64,000 nucleotides of DNA from Bacteroidia bacterium (GTDB lineage: Bacteria > Bacteroidota > Bacteroidia > J057): positions 1 to 64,000 of the forward strand of contig JAWKNO010000001.1 of the NCBI GenBank assembly GCA_041391665.1, given 5' to 3'. Every line of letters begins with the position of its first letter. Position 1 is the stretch's first letter. Below the pieces are notes generated by a model. The model worked only from the letters and a program-made list of their open reading frames with translations. It searched no databases and was not told the DNA's origin. The position numbers and the translations under genes are program-made. This document shows positions 6,718-15,472 of this stretch, in pieces.

Positions 6718-9700
6718 TTAGGAGTCACTTATCCTATCCAGCCATTTTTTTACTGTGACAGTATTAGGATGACCGACTCCAAGCACATTTAAAAAGACTA
6801 TATAAGCAGAAGAAAACAATTGTCGGGCTTCTTCTATTCTGCCCAGATCTAAATAGACGGTAGCCAGGTTGGAGCTACTTCTGGCCACATTCGGATGCGC
6901 CTCCCCAAAGTGCTTGCGATCCGATGCCAGGGCCGATTCCAGGAGGGCGGCAGCGGCCTCATACCGCCCCAGATCCTGATAGACGGTAGCCAGGTTGGAG
7001 CTCCTTATGGCCACAGTCGGATGTTCCTCCCCAAAGTGCTTGCGATCCGATGCCAGGGCCGCTTCCAGGAGGGCGGCAGCGGCCTCATACCGCCCCAGAT
7101 CCTGATAGACTAAAGCCAGGTTGGAGCTCCTTATGGCCACAGTCGGATGCGCCTCCCCAAAGTGCTTGCGATCCGATGCCAGGGCCGCTTCCAGGAGGGC
7201 GGCAGCGGCCTCATACCGCCCCAGATCCTGATAGACTACAGCCAGGTTGGAGCTACTTATGGCCACATTCGGATGCGCCTCCCCAAAGTGCTTGCGATCC
7301 GATGCCAGGGCCGATTCCAAGAGGGCGGCAGCGGCCTCATACCGCCCCAGAGCCTGATAGACTAAAGCCAGGTTGGAGCTACTTATGGCCACATTCGGAT
7401 GCGCCTCCCCAAAGTGCTTGCGAGCCGATGCCAGGGCCGATTCCAGGAGGGCGGCAGCGGCCTCATACCGCCCCAGAGCCTTATAGACTAAAGCCAGGTT
7501 GGAGCTCCTTCTGGCCACAGTCGGATGCGCCTCCCCAAAGTGCTTGCGATCCGATGCCAGGGCCGATTCCAGGAGGGCGGCAGCGGCCTCATACCGCCCC
7601 AGAGCCTTATAGACTAAAGCCAGGTTGGAGCTACTTCTGGCCACAGTCGGATGCGCCTCCCCAAAGTGCTTGCGAGCCGATGCCAGGCCGATTCCAGGAG
7701 GGCGGCAGCGCCTCTACGCCCAGAGCCTTATAGACTAAAGCCAGGTTGGAGCTCCTTCGGCCACAGTCGGATGCGCCTCCCAAAGTGCTTGCGATCCGAT
7801 GCCAGGGCCGATTCCAGGAGGGCGGCAGCGGCCTCATACCGCCCCAGAGCCTTATAGACTAAAGCCAGGTTGGAGCTACTTCTGGCCACAGTCGGATGCG
7901 CCTCCCCAAAGTGCTTGCGAGCCGATGCCAGGGCCGATTCCAGGAGGGTGGCAGCGGCCTCGCCCCGTCTGATGACGGTAGCCAGGTTGAGCTGGCCATT
8001 CGGATGCTCCAAAGTGCTTGGATCGATGGCGTTCAGGCGGCAGCCCATACCGCCCCAGATCCTGATAGACTAAAGCCAGGTTGGAGCTCCTTATGGCCAC
8101 AGTCGGATGCGCCTCCCCAAAGTGCTTGCGATCCGATGCCAGGGCCGATTCCAGGAGGGCGGCAGCGACCTCATACCGCCCCTGATCCTGATAGACTAAC
8201 GCCAGGTTGGAGCTACTTATGGCCACAGTCGGATGTTCCTCCCCAAAGTGCTTGCGATCCGATGCCAGGGCCGATTCCAGGAGGGTGGCAGCGGCATCAT
8301 ACCGCCCCAGATCCTGATAGACTAAAGCCAGGTTGGAGCTACTTATGGCCACAGTCGGATGCGCCTCCCCAAAGTGCTTGCGATCCGATGCCAGGGCCGA
8401 TTCCAGGAGGGCGGCAGCGGCATCATACCGCCCCAGAGCCTTATAGACTAAAGCCAGGTTGTTCTTTAATACATTTACCTCTTTCCCATAGGTTTGAATA
8501 TGAGATAAGAGGGCTTCCCCGTACACAACCAGGGGAAATTTTTCGATGGGATTGTCTTTGCTTTGATCTATAGATAAGATGCTGCTTACTCCCTTGATGA
8601 TGTCCCTACAGTTCTCCTCATCCGGAGAAAACTTATACCGGATAAGCTCCTGAATCATTTGGTGGCAGCGATACCTCCCAGTTTCCTTCTCCCGCGTGAT
8701 CCATCCTTTTTTCCATAACCCACGCAAGGCTTTTTCAAAATCATCCTTCTTATCAGGATCTATATTAAATAGTTGGAGCATCGTTTCCCAGTCCACAAAC
8801 ACCGAGGGAAGTACCGCCCATTGGATTAGTTGCTGCTGCTCATCTTCTGTAAGTAAAGAAAGGGAGAAAGCCCCCATCAAATAGCTATATACCGCGATTT
8901 CCCGCTTGCTATGGTGGGACCAAACCGATTGAGAGAGTTGTTCAAACTGTTTGTCACTGAGCCGTTGTAGTATCCCGGCGGGACTGAGGGAAGGATATTC
9001 CATACAGAGCCTGGCCAGTAGTTCAATCGTTAAGGTGTGGCAACCAATATGCGTGAGGAGATCCTGTACATCCTGAGAGCAATTTTTCCCTTCGGGATAC
9101 AACGTTGTAAAGAGCCTTTCTGCTTCTTCCAGGGAGAGTTCGTCCAGGTAGTGGGTGGAAAAAGGGGCCAGTTCTAAGCGAGAAGTTGTGAGAATTTTCC
9201 AACGTGGGGCTTTGGGAAGCGCATCATGAATGTCTAAGATCGATGCACCTACATTGTCGATCACCAGGAGATTGGGGCCTTCCTGTTTATTCATTTCTGC
9301 CACCACCAGCTCAAACCGGTCCTTCTCAGACATTTCCGTATCGAAGGCAAGTCCCAACTTGGCAAATAAGCTGGTGTTATTGGCTATGGATGAGTAAGCC
9401 GATCCGGAAGTCGGATCAGAAATATTGGGATCCTGAAGAACGTTTACCCAGGCAATATGTCGGTATTCATTCTGGTGTCGGTACACATATTCCTTGGCCA
9501 GGGTCGTTTTTCCGATTCCTCCGAGTCCATTTAAGAGCAATACCGAAGACTCTCTTTGGAGCAAATGCATCAGCGTACGAAGGTCTTGTTCCCGGCCTAC
9601 AAACTCGCTGCGTTTCAACGCCCGGGGAACCTGACTACTTAGGTCTATCGCCCCTCCTTGCGGTACAGGCAAGCGCCACTGCCGGATTTCCGGATGAGAT

Positions 9701-10317
9701 ACAAATAAAGCCCATGGATTAAGAGAGAAATCATATCCCTGGTCACCCCATTTGAAGGTGGCACGGTAGTTTGTCCCAAGCTTGTTGGCGGGATCTACTA
9801 CAGCGAGGGCCTTATCAAAAGCATCTCCCAGGGCCAACCCTTTGCCTATTCCCTGATACAAACGGATTCCAAATTTGTGAGCCAGATCATCATCTATCGG
9901 ATAATGCGTGGCAATCACCGCAGGAATGCCTATGTCCTTTAGCACCTGAATCTGACCCGCTGTAGCGCAGGCATTCAGCACCACGAGCTGAAGTTTAGGC
10001 GCATTTTTTAACAAATCCCTGAGTCGTTCCCTATGCAAAGATGCCGCTTCATCGGATGAGTCTTCCAACTGAAGTCGGGTTCCATTGGCATGGCCGGAAA
10101 AATGAAAAATAGCCAGATCCTCGTGAAAGTGGATGAGATCTTCCATCATCCATTCGGGATGGGAAGAGGGAGCCGCGTACACAATTCCCCCCTCAGCAAA
10201 GAAGTTTCCCAAAGATTCCTGAATCCCCAGCTTTTCAGGCTCCAGGGCCTCAAGGAAACGATGGGGATGATGCAAGTCATTGGCAAAGGCCAAAAAGACG
10301 ACAGGCGTTGAATTCAT
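6718..10317 (-). CDS. CHAT protease - NB-ARC ATPase - TPR protein (NLR-like), reading frame broken in its repeat region
   Basis: Domains in order. A CHAT caspase-like protease occupies residues 1-200, with the dyad visible as FHFSGHAN (His76) and LNACATAG (Cys117). An NB-ARC/STAND ATPase follows at about 235-560: FVGRE, Walker A GLGGIGKTT (264-272), Walker B LLVIDNVG (350-357), sensor ILTTSR (Arg380), the GLPL-equivalent GCHTLTIELLA and a winged-helix region with RCHQMIQELI. From about 620 come tandem 42-residue TPRs of the kinesin-light-chain/TPR_12 type (SSNLALVYQDLGRYEAAAAL). The frame is intact from 10317 to about 8050 and again from 7644 to 6718, in the same phase. Between them four repeat units carry deletions and stops (net -48 bp). 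Intact length would be about 1200 residues. The product is cytoplasmic, with no signal peptide. The architecture resembles plant/animal NLRs and predicted bacterial immune or cell-death proteins; a role in phage defence is inference. Confidence 0.85.
6863..8453 (-). repeat. Array of thirteen 126-bp tandem repeats encoding 42-aa TPR units
   Basis: The marker GCCAGGTTGGAGCT (plus strand, minor variants) recurs at 6863, 6989, 7115, 7241, 7367, 7493, 7619, 7740, 7864, 7981, 8075, 8201, 8327 and 8453. Nine intervals are exactly 126 bp; those between 7619 and 8075 are 121, 124, 117 and 94. Units differ at few positions (for example GAGGCG/GAGGAA, or GCC ACA/GCC ACA-to-ATT changes), so the array was recently amplified or homogenised. 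It also creates long spurious open frames on the plus strand. Confidence 0.95.
7619..8075 (-). other. Damaged block of four repeat units inside the TPR array
   Basis: Four consecutive units have lost 5, 2, 9 and 32 bp. Examples are one G missing from GCCAGGGCCG near 7684, shortened GGCAGCGCCTCTACGCCCAG near 7706, CCTCCCAAAG near 7779, and a strongly shortened unit at 7981-8075. The losses shift the frame several times but add up to 48 bp, so the outer frames agree. This looks like a consensus error in a repeat or a real hot spot of slippage. Confidence 0.8.
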
Positions 10318-10635
10318 CAGATAGAGGTTTTGGGAGAAATATATCCTAACGTATTACTGCTAAAATTGAGTAGACACTCAAGGTAGAAATTTCCCCCGAA
10401 TTAACAATCCCGGACTTGCCAGGAGCGGGTAGTCCCAGGCATTGGATTCCTCCCGGGGTTTCATTTAAATATCTTATATAGAATGCCCTGATAATAAGCG
10501 CTCTACCAAAATTTAATTCTCAAAATCCACAGATTTTTTATGTCTCAAAACCGAAGGTTTTCAAGGGATAGAAATAGTTTTTATGCCCACCCCTTTTTTA
10601 TTTGGAGTGGTACTGTTTTGGATTAATAGAAACAG
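10318..10635. other. Intergenic stretch without recognisable gene
   Basis: 318 bp between the starts/ends of two minus-strand genes. It must hold the promoter of the CHAT gene, but no convincing TTG-N20-TAnnTTTG was found. The only structure seen is a short hairpin AAAACC-GAA-GGTTTT at 10547-10561, which could be a weak terminator for the WG-repeat gene ending at 10636. Confidence 0.5.
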
Positions 10636-11214
10636 CTACCTGCTGCCCTCCCCCCTCAAAAATCGACTCACGTCTTTATTTTTCCATCTGCCGCCGGTGA
10701 CGTTGCCGAAATAATCATAGGTTCCGCCGATGTTCACGCGGACCAGGCCGGTTGGGGTGGGGTTCTCCACATAGGCATATTTGGCTGGGATTACTACCTT
10801 CCCCGAGGTGGTGATCATGCCCCATTTGCCACCCGTCAACATGTCTTCTTCATCATATACGCCGCCTTTGTTTACACGGGCAAGTCCGTAAACAAAAACC
10901 TCCAGATATTCATACTTTGGTGTAAGGACTACGCGCCCATAGTCATCTATCAGGCCCCATTTGCCGCCGACAACGCCGATCTCTTCTTTATAGATGCTGC
11001 CAATATTCACCCGGGTCAGGCCATTTGCCAACATGGAGATATAGTCATATATGGGCGGAACGACTTCCCGGCCGGTCTGATCTGCCATACCCCATTTATA
11101 GTCGCGGAAAAACCAGGTCAGCTCAGACGAATCACGCTGGGCAAAGCTATTTCCCGGTGCTGCAAACAGAAGAAAGAACGGGGCTATCAGGAGTAGAAAT
11201 TTTATTTTTACCAT
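10636..11214 (-). CDS. Exported WG-repeat protein
   Basis: 192 residues with a signal peptide (MVKIKFLLLIAPFFLLFAAP...SFAQ). At least three WG-type repeats follow, each with a KWG(L/M)I or KWGMAD core, a V(V/L)(P/T)P(I/K)Y strand and a G-L-(T/A/V)-RVN turn: WGMADQTGREVVPPIYDY, WGLIDDYGRVVLTPKYEY and WGMITTSGKVVIPAKYAY. WG repeats form beta-rich scaffolds of unknown partner specificity, and here they are predicted periplasmic or extracellular. It is the last gene of a minus-strand run that starts with the lipoprotein at 14026 and sits 24 bp after the response regulator. Confidence 0.85.
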   Translation of the reverse strand: MVKIKFLLLIAPFFLLFAAPGNSFAQRDSSELTWFFRDYKWGMADQTGREVVPPIYDYISMLANGLTRVNIGSIYKEEIGVVGGKWGLIDDYGRVVLTPKYEYLEVFVYGLARVNKGGVYDEEDMLTGGKWGMITTSGKVVIPAKYAYVENPTPTGLVRVNIGGTYDYFGNVTGGRWKNKDVSRFLRGEGSR

Positions 11215-11238
11215 TGAAGGATTTTACAAACAGCGTTT

Positions 11239-11913
11239 TTACTTACCTTCCAAAAAGGTATTGGGAGAAATATCCACCAGTTCATTTTGTATGGCACACA
11301 CGACCAACCCGGCAGTATTGCGGCAGTTGAGTTTTTGCAAAAGATTGTTGCGATGACCATCTACGGTGCGTATGCTGATGAATAATTTATCCGCAATTTC
11401 TGCGGCAGTGTATTGTTCACAGATCAATTGAAGCACCTCTTTTTCCCTTTCCGACAAATCTGCAGTAAACGAAATTTTCGGCTTTGATCTTTTCACCATA
11501 CTATCCCGCATGACTTCGAGCACCTTGTCATTATAGGCAAAACCTTTTGAATAAACTTCCCTGATAGCGGTTTCTACTGCTTCGGGCATACTGTTTTTGG
11601 GCAGATATCCCGAAGCCCCAATCTCGATCATATTGAGGATAAATGCCTTCGTAAAGAAGGATGAAAGCACAATGATTCTGATCTCCGGATACCGATGACT
11701 AAGAGCTTTTGCTGTTTCCACGCCGTTCATCTCAGGCATATTCAGATCAAGCAGCAATATATCAGGCAGAGAATTCAAAGTCGCCAATTGTGCCAGCAAT
11801 TCTTTCCCATTGCCTGCTTCCAGAATAATTTTCATTCCATCAAAACTCTCAATAAGTATTCGCATCCCTTTGCGGAAAAGGGTTTCATCATCAGCAAGTG
11901 CTATTTGTATCAT
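11239..11913 (-). CDS. Response regulator, NarL/LuxR type
   Basis: 224 residues. The receiver domain shows the acidic pair DD (8-9), phospho-acceptor Asp56 in LLLDLNMPEMNG, and the switch/Lys region (VLSSF, GYLPKN). The C-terminal LuxR-type helix-turn-helix (about 150-212) reads LSEREKEVLQLICEQYTAAEIADKLF, then the recognition helix SIRTVDGHRNNLLQKL. It lies 67 bp downstream of a HisKA_3 histidine kinase, the standard cognate pairing. Targets cannot be told from the sequence; the WG-repeat gene directly downstream is a candidate. Confidence 0.95.
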   Translation of the reverse strand: MIQIALADDETLFRKGMRILIESFDGMKIILEAGNGKELLAQLATLNSLPDILLLDLNMPEMNGVETAKALSHRYPEIRIIVLSSFFTKAFILNMIEIGASGYLPKNSMPEAVETAIREVYSKGFAYNDKVLEVMRDSMVKRSKPKISFTADLSEREKEVLQLICEQYTAAEIADKLFISIRTVDGHRNNLLQKLNCRNTAGLVVCAIQNELVDISPNTFLEGK

Positions 11914-11980
11914 ATCGACAGGGGTTCGTATGGACTTGCAGCTAAAATAGCTAATTCATAAGGAATCAACAATAATACCA

Positions 11981-12769
11981 TTATCCCGGGCTTAGTTTCA
12001 CTTCGACCCTGACTTTTACCCCCTCCCCCAAAGCCGTTTGCAGATGCCAGGTTCCGCCGATCATTTGTAAACGGCTTTCTACATTTTTCATTCCCAGACC
12101 TTTCTGGTTTTCCATGGCCTTCTCATCAAATCCGCGCCCGTTGTCGCGATATTCCAGTAAAAGTTTTTCCGGGCTTTGGATGAGGTGGATATTGATTTCG
12201 CTTGCCTGAGCATATTTGAGGGTATTGCTCAGGAGTTCCTGCAGGATACGAAACAGATTTAGTTCTGTCATTTGAGGAATGTTTTCCGGGCGAGTACCTT
12301 CAGATTCAAAATTTACACTCAGTGTATGAGACTGCCGAAACCGGTCGCAAAACTCCTCAATGGCGGAAGCCAGCCCAAAACTCTCCAGCGTAGGGGGGAG
12401 TAGATCGTGAGAAATTCGGCGGGAGGTGTTAATGGTATCGTTGAGGACTTCGGCGACCTCATCAATATTTGCCCGTACATCAGGCGCTTTTTTTGCGATC
12501 TGATGCATAAAGAGATGAATCACATTCAACTTGGACCCTACCTCATCGTGTAAATCCTTCGCAATCCGCTTGCGCTCTTCTTCCTGCGTCCGGAGGGTGC
12601 TGTGCAGGAGTTTTTCCTGATATTCCAGTTTCGTCTGCTGGGCTTTTATCTGTTCCTGACGAAGTTTATTTTGTGAGAAACTAAAAAACAGCACAAAGGT
12701 AACGGCAAGTATCAGCATCATGCCGACGCCGACAGCGACAAGTAGGAGAAGCTCATTGGGGGATTCCAT
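11981..12769 (-). CDS. Sensor histidine kinase, NarX/DegS-like (HisKA_3)
   Basis: 262 residues: one N-terminal membrane helix (about 7-31), a coiled-coil linker, the HisKA_3 dimerisation motif RKRIAKDLHDEVGSKLN with phospho-acceptor His74, and a HATPase_c domain (ELLSNTLKYAQ N-box, DNGRGFD and KGLGMKNVESRLQMIGG). There is no recognisable extracellular sensor, so the signal is probably sensed through the membrane helix or partner proteins. The 7-TM protein and lipoprotein encoded immediately upstream are candidates. It is paired with the NarL-type regulator downstream. Confidence 0.93.
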   Translation of the reverse strand: MESPNELLLLVAVGVGMMLILAVTFVLFFSFSQNKLRQEQIKAQQTKLEYQEKLLHSTLRTQEEERKRIAKDLHDEVGSKLNVIHLFMHQIAKKAPDVRANIDEVAEVLNDTINTSRRISHDLLPPTLESFGLASAIEEFCDRFRQSHTLSVNFESEGTRPENIPQMTELNLFRILQELLSNTLKYAQASEINIHLIQSPEKLLLEYRDNGRGFDEKAMENQKGLGMKNVESRLQMIGGTWHLQTALGEGVKVRVEVKLSPG

Positions 12770-12814
12770 ATATTCCGGCAGGTTTTATTCCCTGTAGGCA
12801 GGTATTTCGACTGG

Positions 12815-13474
12815 TTATTTATTCCGTTGAAATATGATTTTTGAAATAGCAATAAGAACAATCATCTGAAAAATAGACGTAAGACAACCATTCACAATCC
12901 AGAAAAGCCGGTAACCTTCCAGGCTTTCTTTTGTGATAAATTGACTGAACATAAAGATAAATAAACTACCGGCATAACAAAGCAAAACCGCAAAACAAAT
13001 AAAACTAATTGCCTGCTCTTCCTTTTTGGAAAAATCCACACGTCCGAATGCATCAAAAAAATAGAGGATAACATATCCAATCAGAAAACCATGCGTCAGC
13101 GATGAGGCGTTGCTGTTGAGATCAGATAATGGTTCCCAAAAAATTGCATTATAGACAAGGAAAAGGGTCATCCCCTCCAATATTATATTGAAATATTTTT
13201 TAAAGAAACGCATATCGATATACACCTCCCTGAAGAAAAGCGAGAAAAATATAAATTCCAGCAGGGTATTGAGATGGAGGAGTGGGAGGTTGTTCAGGCT
13301 TTTTTCCCATAAATAGCCTGCTACTACCTGAATCAGTAGATTGGATGCGAGGTAATAGCCCAATAGCTGAATAGCTCTGGGGATTCTACGATAATAGAAC
13401 CCCCAGAGAATGACACTTGAGATCAGAAACAGTAAGCCTAAATTGGTAATCCAGGCCAGTATATCGGTAAGCAT
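12815..13474 (-). CDS. Seven-helix membrane protein of unknown function
   Basis: 219 residues with about seven hydrophobic segments (roughly residues 5-27, 36-57, 65-84, 97-113, 125-142, 150-174 and 185-213). No signal peptide and no catalytic motif I recognise. The short gaps to its neighbours (9 bp to the lipoprotein upstream, 45 bp to the histidine kinase downstream) suggest a shared transcript. By position it could be a membrane sensor or accessory for the kinase; this is inference from context only. Confidence 0.75.
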   Translation of the reverse strand: MLTDILAWITNLGLLFLISSVILWGFYYRRIPRAIQLLGYYLASNLLIQVVAGYLWEKSLNNLPLLHLNTLLEFIFFSLFFREVYIDMRFFKKYFNIILEGMTLFLVYNAIFWEPLSDLNSNASSLTHGFLIGYVILYFFDAFGRVDFSKKEEQAISFICFAVLLCYAGSLFIFMFSQFITKESLEGYRLFWIVNGCLTSIFQMIVLIAISKIIFQRNK

Positions 13475-13483
13475 GTCTATTGA

Positions 13484-14026
13484 TTATTCCTGGCCCGGGC
13501 AAGAAGGAGGGCAGGGTCTTGGAAAATCGGCATAATCGTCAAGTATGTATGGCTCTGCATGGCTGGTGACGAGAACTGCGCCATCCTTTCCCTTGATTTG
13601 CAGATATACATCCAGATATTTAATCGGAGAGTCCATATCCCTCCGATGTTGGACTGATTGAGGATCCTTGTTGATTGCAAACATCAGATAAATGGAAGAG
13701 TCTCCTTTGGCTCTGGCCGAATCAACCATTGCCCCCATCTCATCGAGGCTAAACCGATACCCTCGTAAGGTAAACATCTCCGTAGCAATAGAATCATCAG
13801 GACTGGTTGTTGTTCTCAAGCGGGATATCTCCTCATCGTATGAAGAGATCTGGTCAATGATATCCTTGCATGGCCCTGAAGAGGCAGAACCGGGAGGACA
13901 AGACTGGATATTTCCCCCGTCAGATTTGGAAACCGGAAGCTGCCCGGGCTGCTGGGCACAGTTTGTAACAAGAAAGACTGTGATTAAAAATGTGGCCAAG
14001 AGGCCAAATCGGCGTATATTTTTCAT
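13484..14026 (-). CDS. Predicted lipoprotein, 180 aa
   Basis: The chosen ATG (14026) starts a lipoprotein signal peptide, MKNIRRFGLLATFLITVFLVTNC, with the lipidated Cys at 23. An ATG 28 codons upstream would put an unrelated stretch before it. The mature part has a Cys-containing linker (QSCPPGSASSGPC), a helical middle with SYDEEISRLRTTT, and a domain ending in a Cys/Pro tail (PRPCPPSCPGQE). The central part (YRFSLDEMGAMVDSARAKG) recurs in Bacteroidota lipoproteins of unknown role, as far as I can tell. First gene of the apparent lipoprotein/7-TM/kinase/regulator/WG unit. Confidence 0.8.
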   Translation of the reverse strand: MKNIRRFGLLATFLITVFLVTNCAQQPGQLPVSKSDGGNIQSCPPGSASSGPCKDIIDQISSYDEEISRLRTTTSPDDSIATEMFTLRGYRFSLDEMGAMVDSARAKGDSSIYLMFAINKDPQSVQHRRDMDSPIKYLDVYLQIKGKDGAVLVTSHAEPYILDDYADFPRPCPPSCPGQE

Positions 14027-14158
14027 AGTACAACTTTTTGAAAGGTTAAACAATCCGAACCTTCCAACAAGATAGTATCTATGTAAAAAGGAAACAATCG
14101 AACTATACAAAAACAGGTAAAAACACCTGTATAAACAGGCATTTTTACTTATTACCGC

Positions 14159-14791
14159 CTAATTATTTACCACTGCAATAATGACCGTAATCCACAATGC
14201 CTGAACAGCCATGCCCAAACCAAAACCCTTGGCGGTATTGCGGAGTTTGATCTTATGCGCTTCCCGTATAAATCCATCGCGGTAGTCCAGACTCGAATGA
14301 AATTTATCGGGGTTGGGAACTATCGATGGGTTTATATCGGGGGGTATGGCAGCGATAATGCCGCCGGTAATCACACCTGTAAATATACCGCCCAGCGGAT
14401 AAAAAGCCGTAGCGCCAAAAGTTCCCCACAAAGGGCCTGGCTTGTGGTAATACATTTCGGCATCTGCTACCCCCTGATAATACATATCTGCCGGTGAAGC
14501 GGATTGCATATCACCGTCAGAAACCGGCGGCAAATACACTTCTCCGTTTTCTATCTGAAAGTATTGCTTCATTCCCCCCTCATACTCAATCACCAGAATC
14601 TCGCGCTTAGCCAAACTTTGCGTTTCGCTATCCGGGTTGTCAAACTCTCTGAACAATACCTTCTGCTTCTGTATTTCCAGTACCCGGGCTGAAATTTCCT
14701 CGTTTGTGGTTTTCACAATCAAATCCTGCGCAGATACGGTCGAAGCATAACAGACAAACAGCAGAAAAATGGTTTGGATTTTCATAAACAT
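14159..14791 (-). CDS. Exported or membrane protein, unknown function
   Basis: 210 residues. A signal peptide ends near SAQD (residues about 1-22). It is followed by a small beta domain (IVKTTNEEISARVLEIQKQ...FREFDNPDSETQSLAKREI), which in Bacteroidota often precedes membrane segments. Two hydrophobic, Gly-rich stretches follow (about 125-150 and 188-208, at the C-terminus). The start codon overlaps the stop of the upstream DUF2461 gene (TAATG, 14789-14793), so translation is probably coupled. An ATG two codons later is equally possible. Confidence 0.75.
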   Translation of the reverse strand: MFMKIQTIFLLFVCYASTVSAQDLIVKTTNEEISARVLEIQKQKVLFREFDNPDSETQSLAKREILVIEYEGGMKQYFQIENGEVYLPPVSDGDMQSASPADMYYQGVADAEMYYHKPGPLWGTFGATAFYPLGGIFTGVITGGIIAAIPPDINPSIVPNPDKFHSSLDYRDGFIREAHKIKLRNTAKGFGLGMAVQALWITVIIAVVNN

Positions 14792-15450
14792 TAATGATCA
14801 ATGGCGTCGTTGAGATACTGGTTTAGCGGATACATTGTTTCAAAAATATCCAGCAGGGCCTCTGTAAAATTTTCACTCATCACCAGGCTATCTTCGAGCT
14901 GTTTTCCCACAAAGAAGTCTTTTCTGCGGATCAGATCAATATCGGGATGTTGTTTATCATATCCCGCCGGAGCAGATTTCAGCTCTTCGCCCTGCAAACT
15001 GCCAAATGTTTCCACAAACTTCTTATCAGACGTTATTTCCCGCAACTCCGCTGCCGAAATTTCAATATATGCACGGATTTTTTTCAACTCCGGTGCCGGT
15101 GGCTGATAACAACCGCCGCCCACAAAACAAGCACCCGGCTCCAGATGAATATAATAACCCGCGTAATAGGACTGCTTACCGCCTTTAGTCATAAAGGCGC
15201 CCATATTGGTTTTGTAAGGGCTTTTGTTTTTGGAAAAACGAATGTCACGGTTGATCCGAAACAGACATTTTTTGGCTTCAAGGCCTTCCACACTGTGATC
15301 AAACTCAACAATTCCTTCCAGCACCTGATCAACCTGTGTGATGAGATTTTCACGGGCATGTTGATAGCGGTCGCGGTTGGCATCAAACCATTCTTTATGG
15401 TTATTTTCTTTGAGTTCGGAGAGAAACGCTAAGGTGGATGGATCAATCAT
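14791..15450 (-). CDS. DUF2461 family protein
   Basis: 219 residues. It matches the DUF2461/TIGR02453 family from its start (FLSELKENNHKEWFDANRDRY), with RINRDIRFSKNKSPYKTNMGAF in the middle and the GGGCYQPPAPELKKIR region. The molecular function of the family is unknown; the protein is soluble and cytoplasmic. The ATG at 15450 was chosen because the longer frame would start inside the preceding gene and add 16 non-conserved residues. The gene follows a membrane glycosyltransferase-like gene by 22 bp and ends in a TAATG overlap with the next gene. Confidence 0.92.
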   Translation of the reverse strand: MIDPSTLAFLSELKENNHKEWFDANRDRYQHARENLITQVDQVLEGIVEFDHSVEGLEAKKCLFRINRDIRFSKNKSPYKTNMGAFMTKGGKQSYYAGYYIHLEPGACFVGGGCYQPPAPELKKIRAYIEISAAELREITSDKKFVETFGSLQGEELKSAPAGYDKQHPDIDLIRRKDFFVGKQLEDSLVMSENFTEALLDIFETMYPLNQYLNDAIDH

Positions 15451-15472
15451 AGGTATAAATTTAAAGTAAAAA

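Noticed and set aside
7050..7733. Plus-strand open frame of 227 codons in the TPR array
   Set aside because: Antisense shadow of the 126-bp repeats; 126 is divisible by three, so every frame free of stops in one unit stays open throughout.
6863..8453. Tandem repeat considered as CRISPR
   Set aside because: Units are contiguous 126-bp coding repeats without unique spacers and encode TPRs.
9204..9722. Plus-strand open frame of 172 codons
   Set aside because: Antisense to the NB-ARC domain.
6718..10317. Two or three separate genes instead of one
   Set aside because: Outer frames agree in phase, the repeat runs through, and the intermediate frames begin inside repeat units without start signals.
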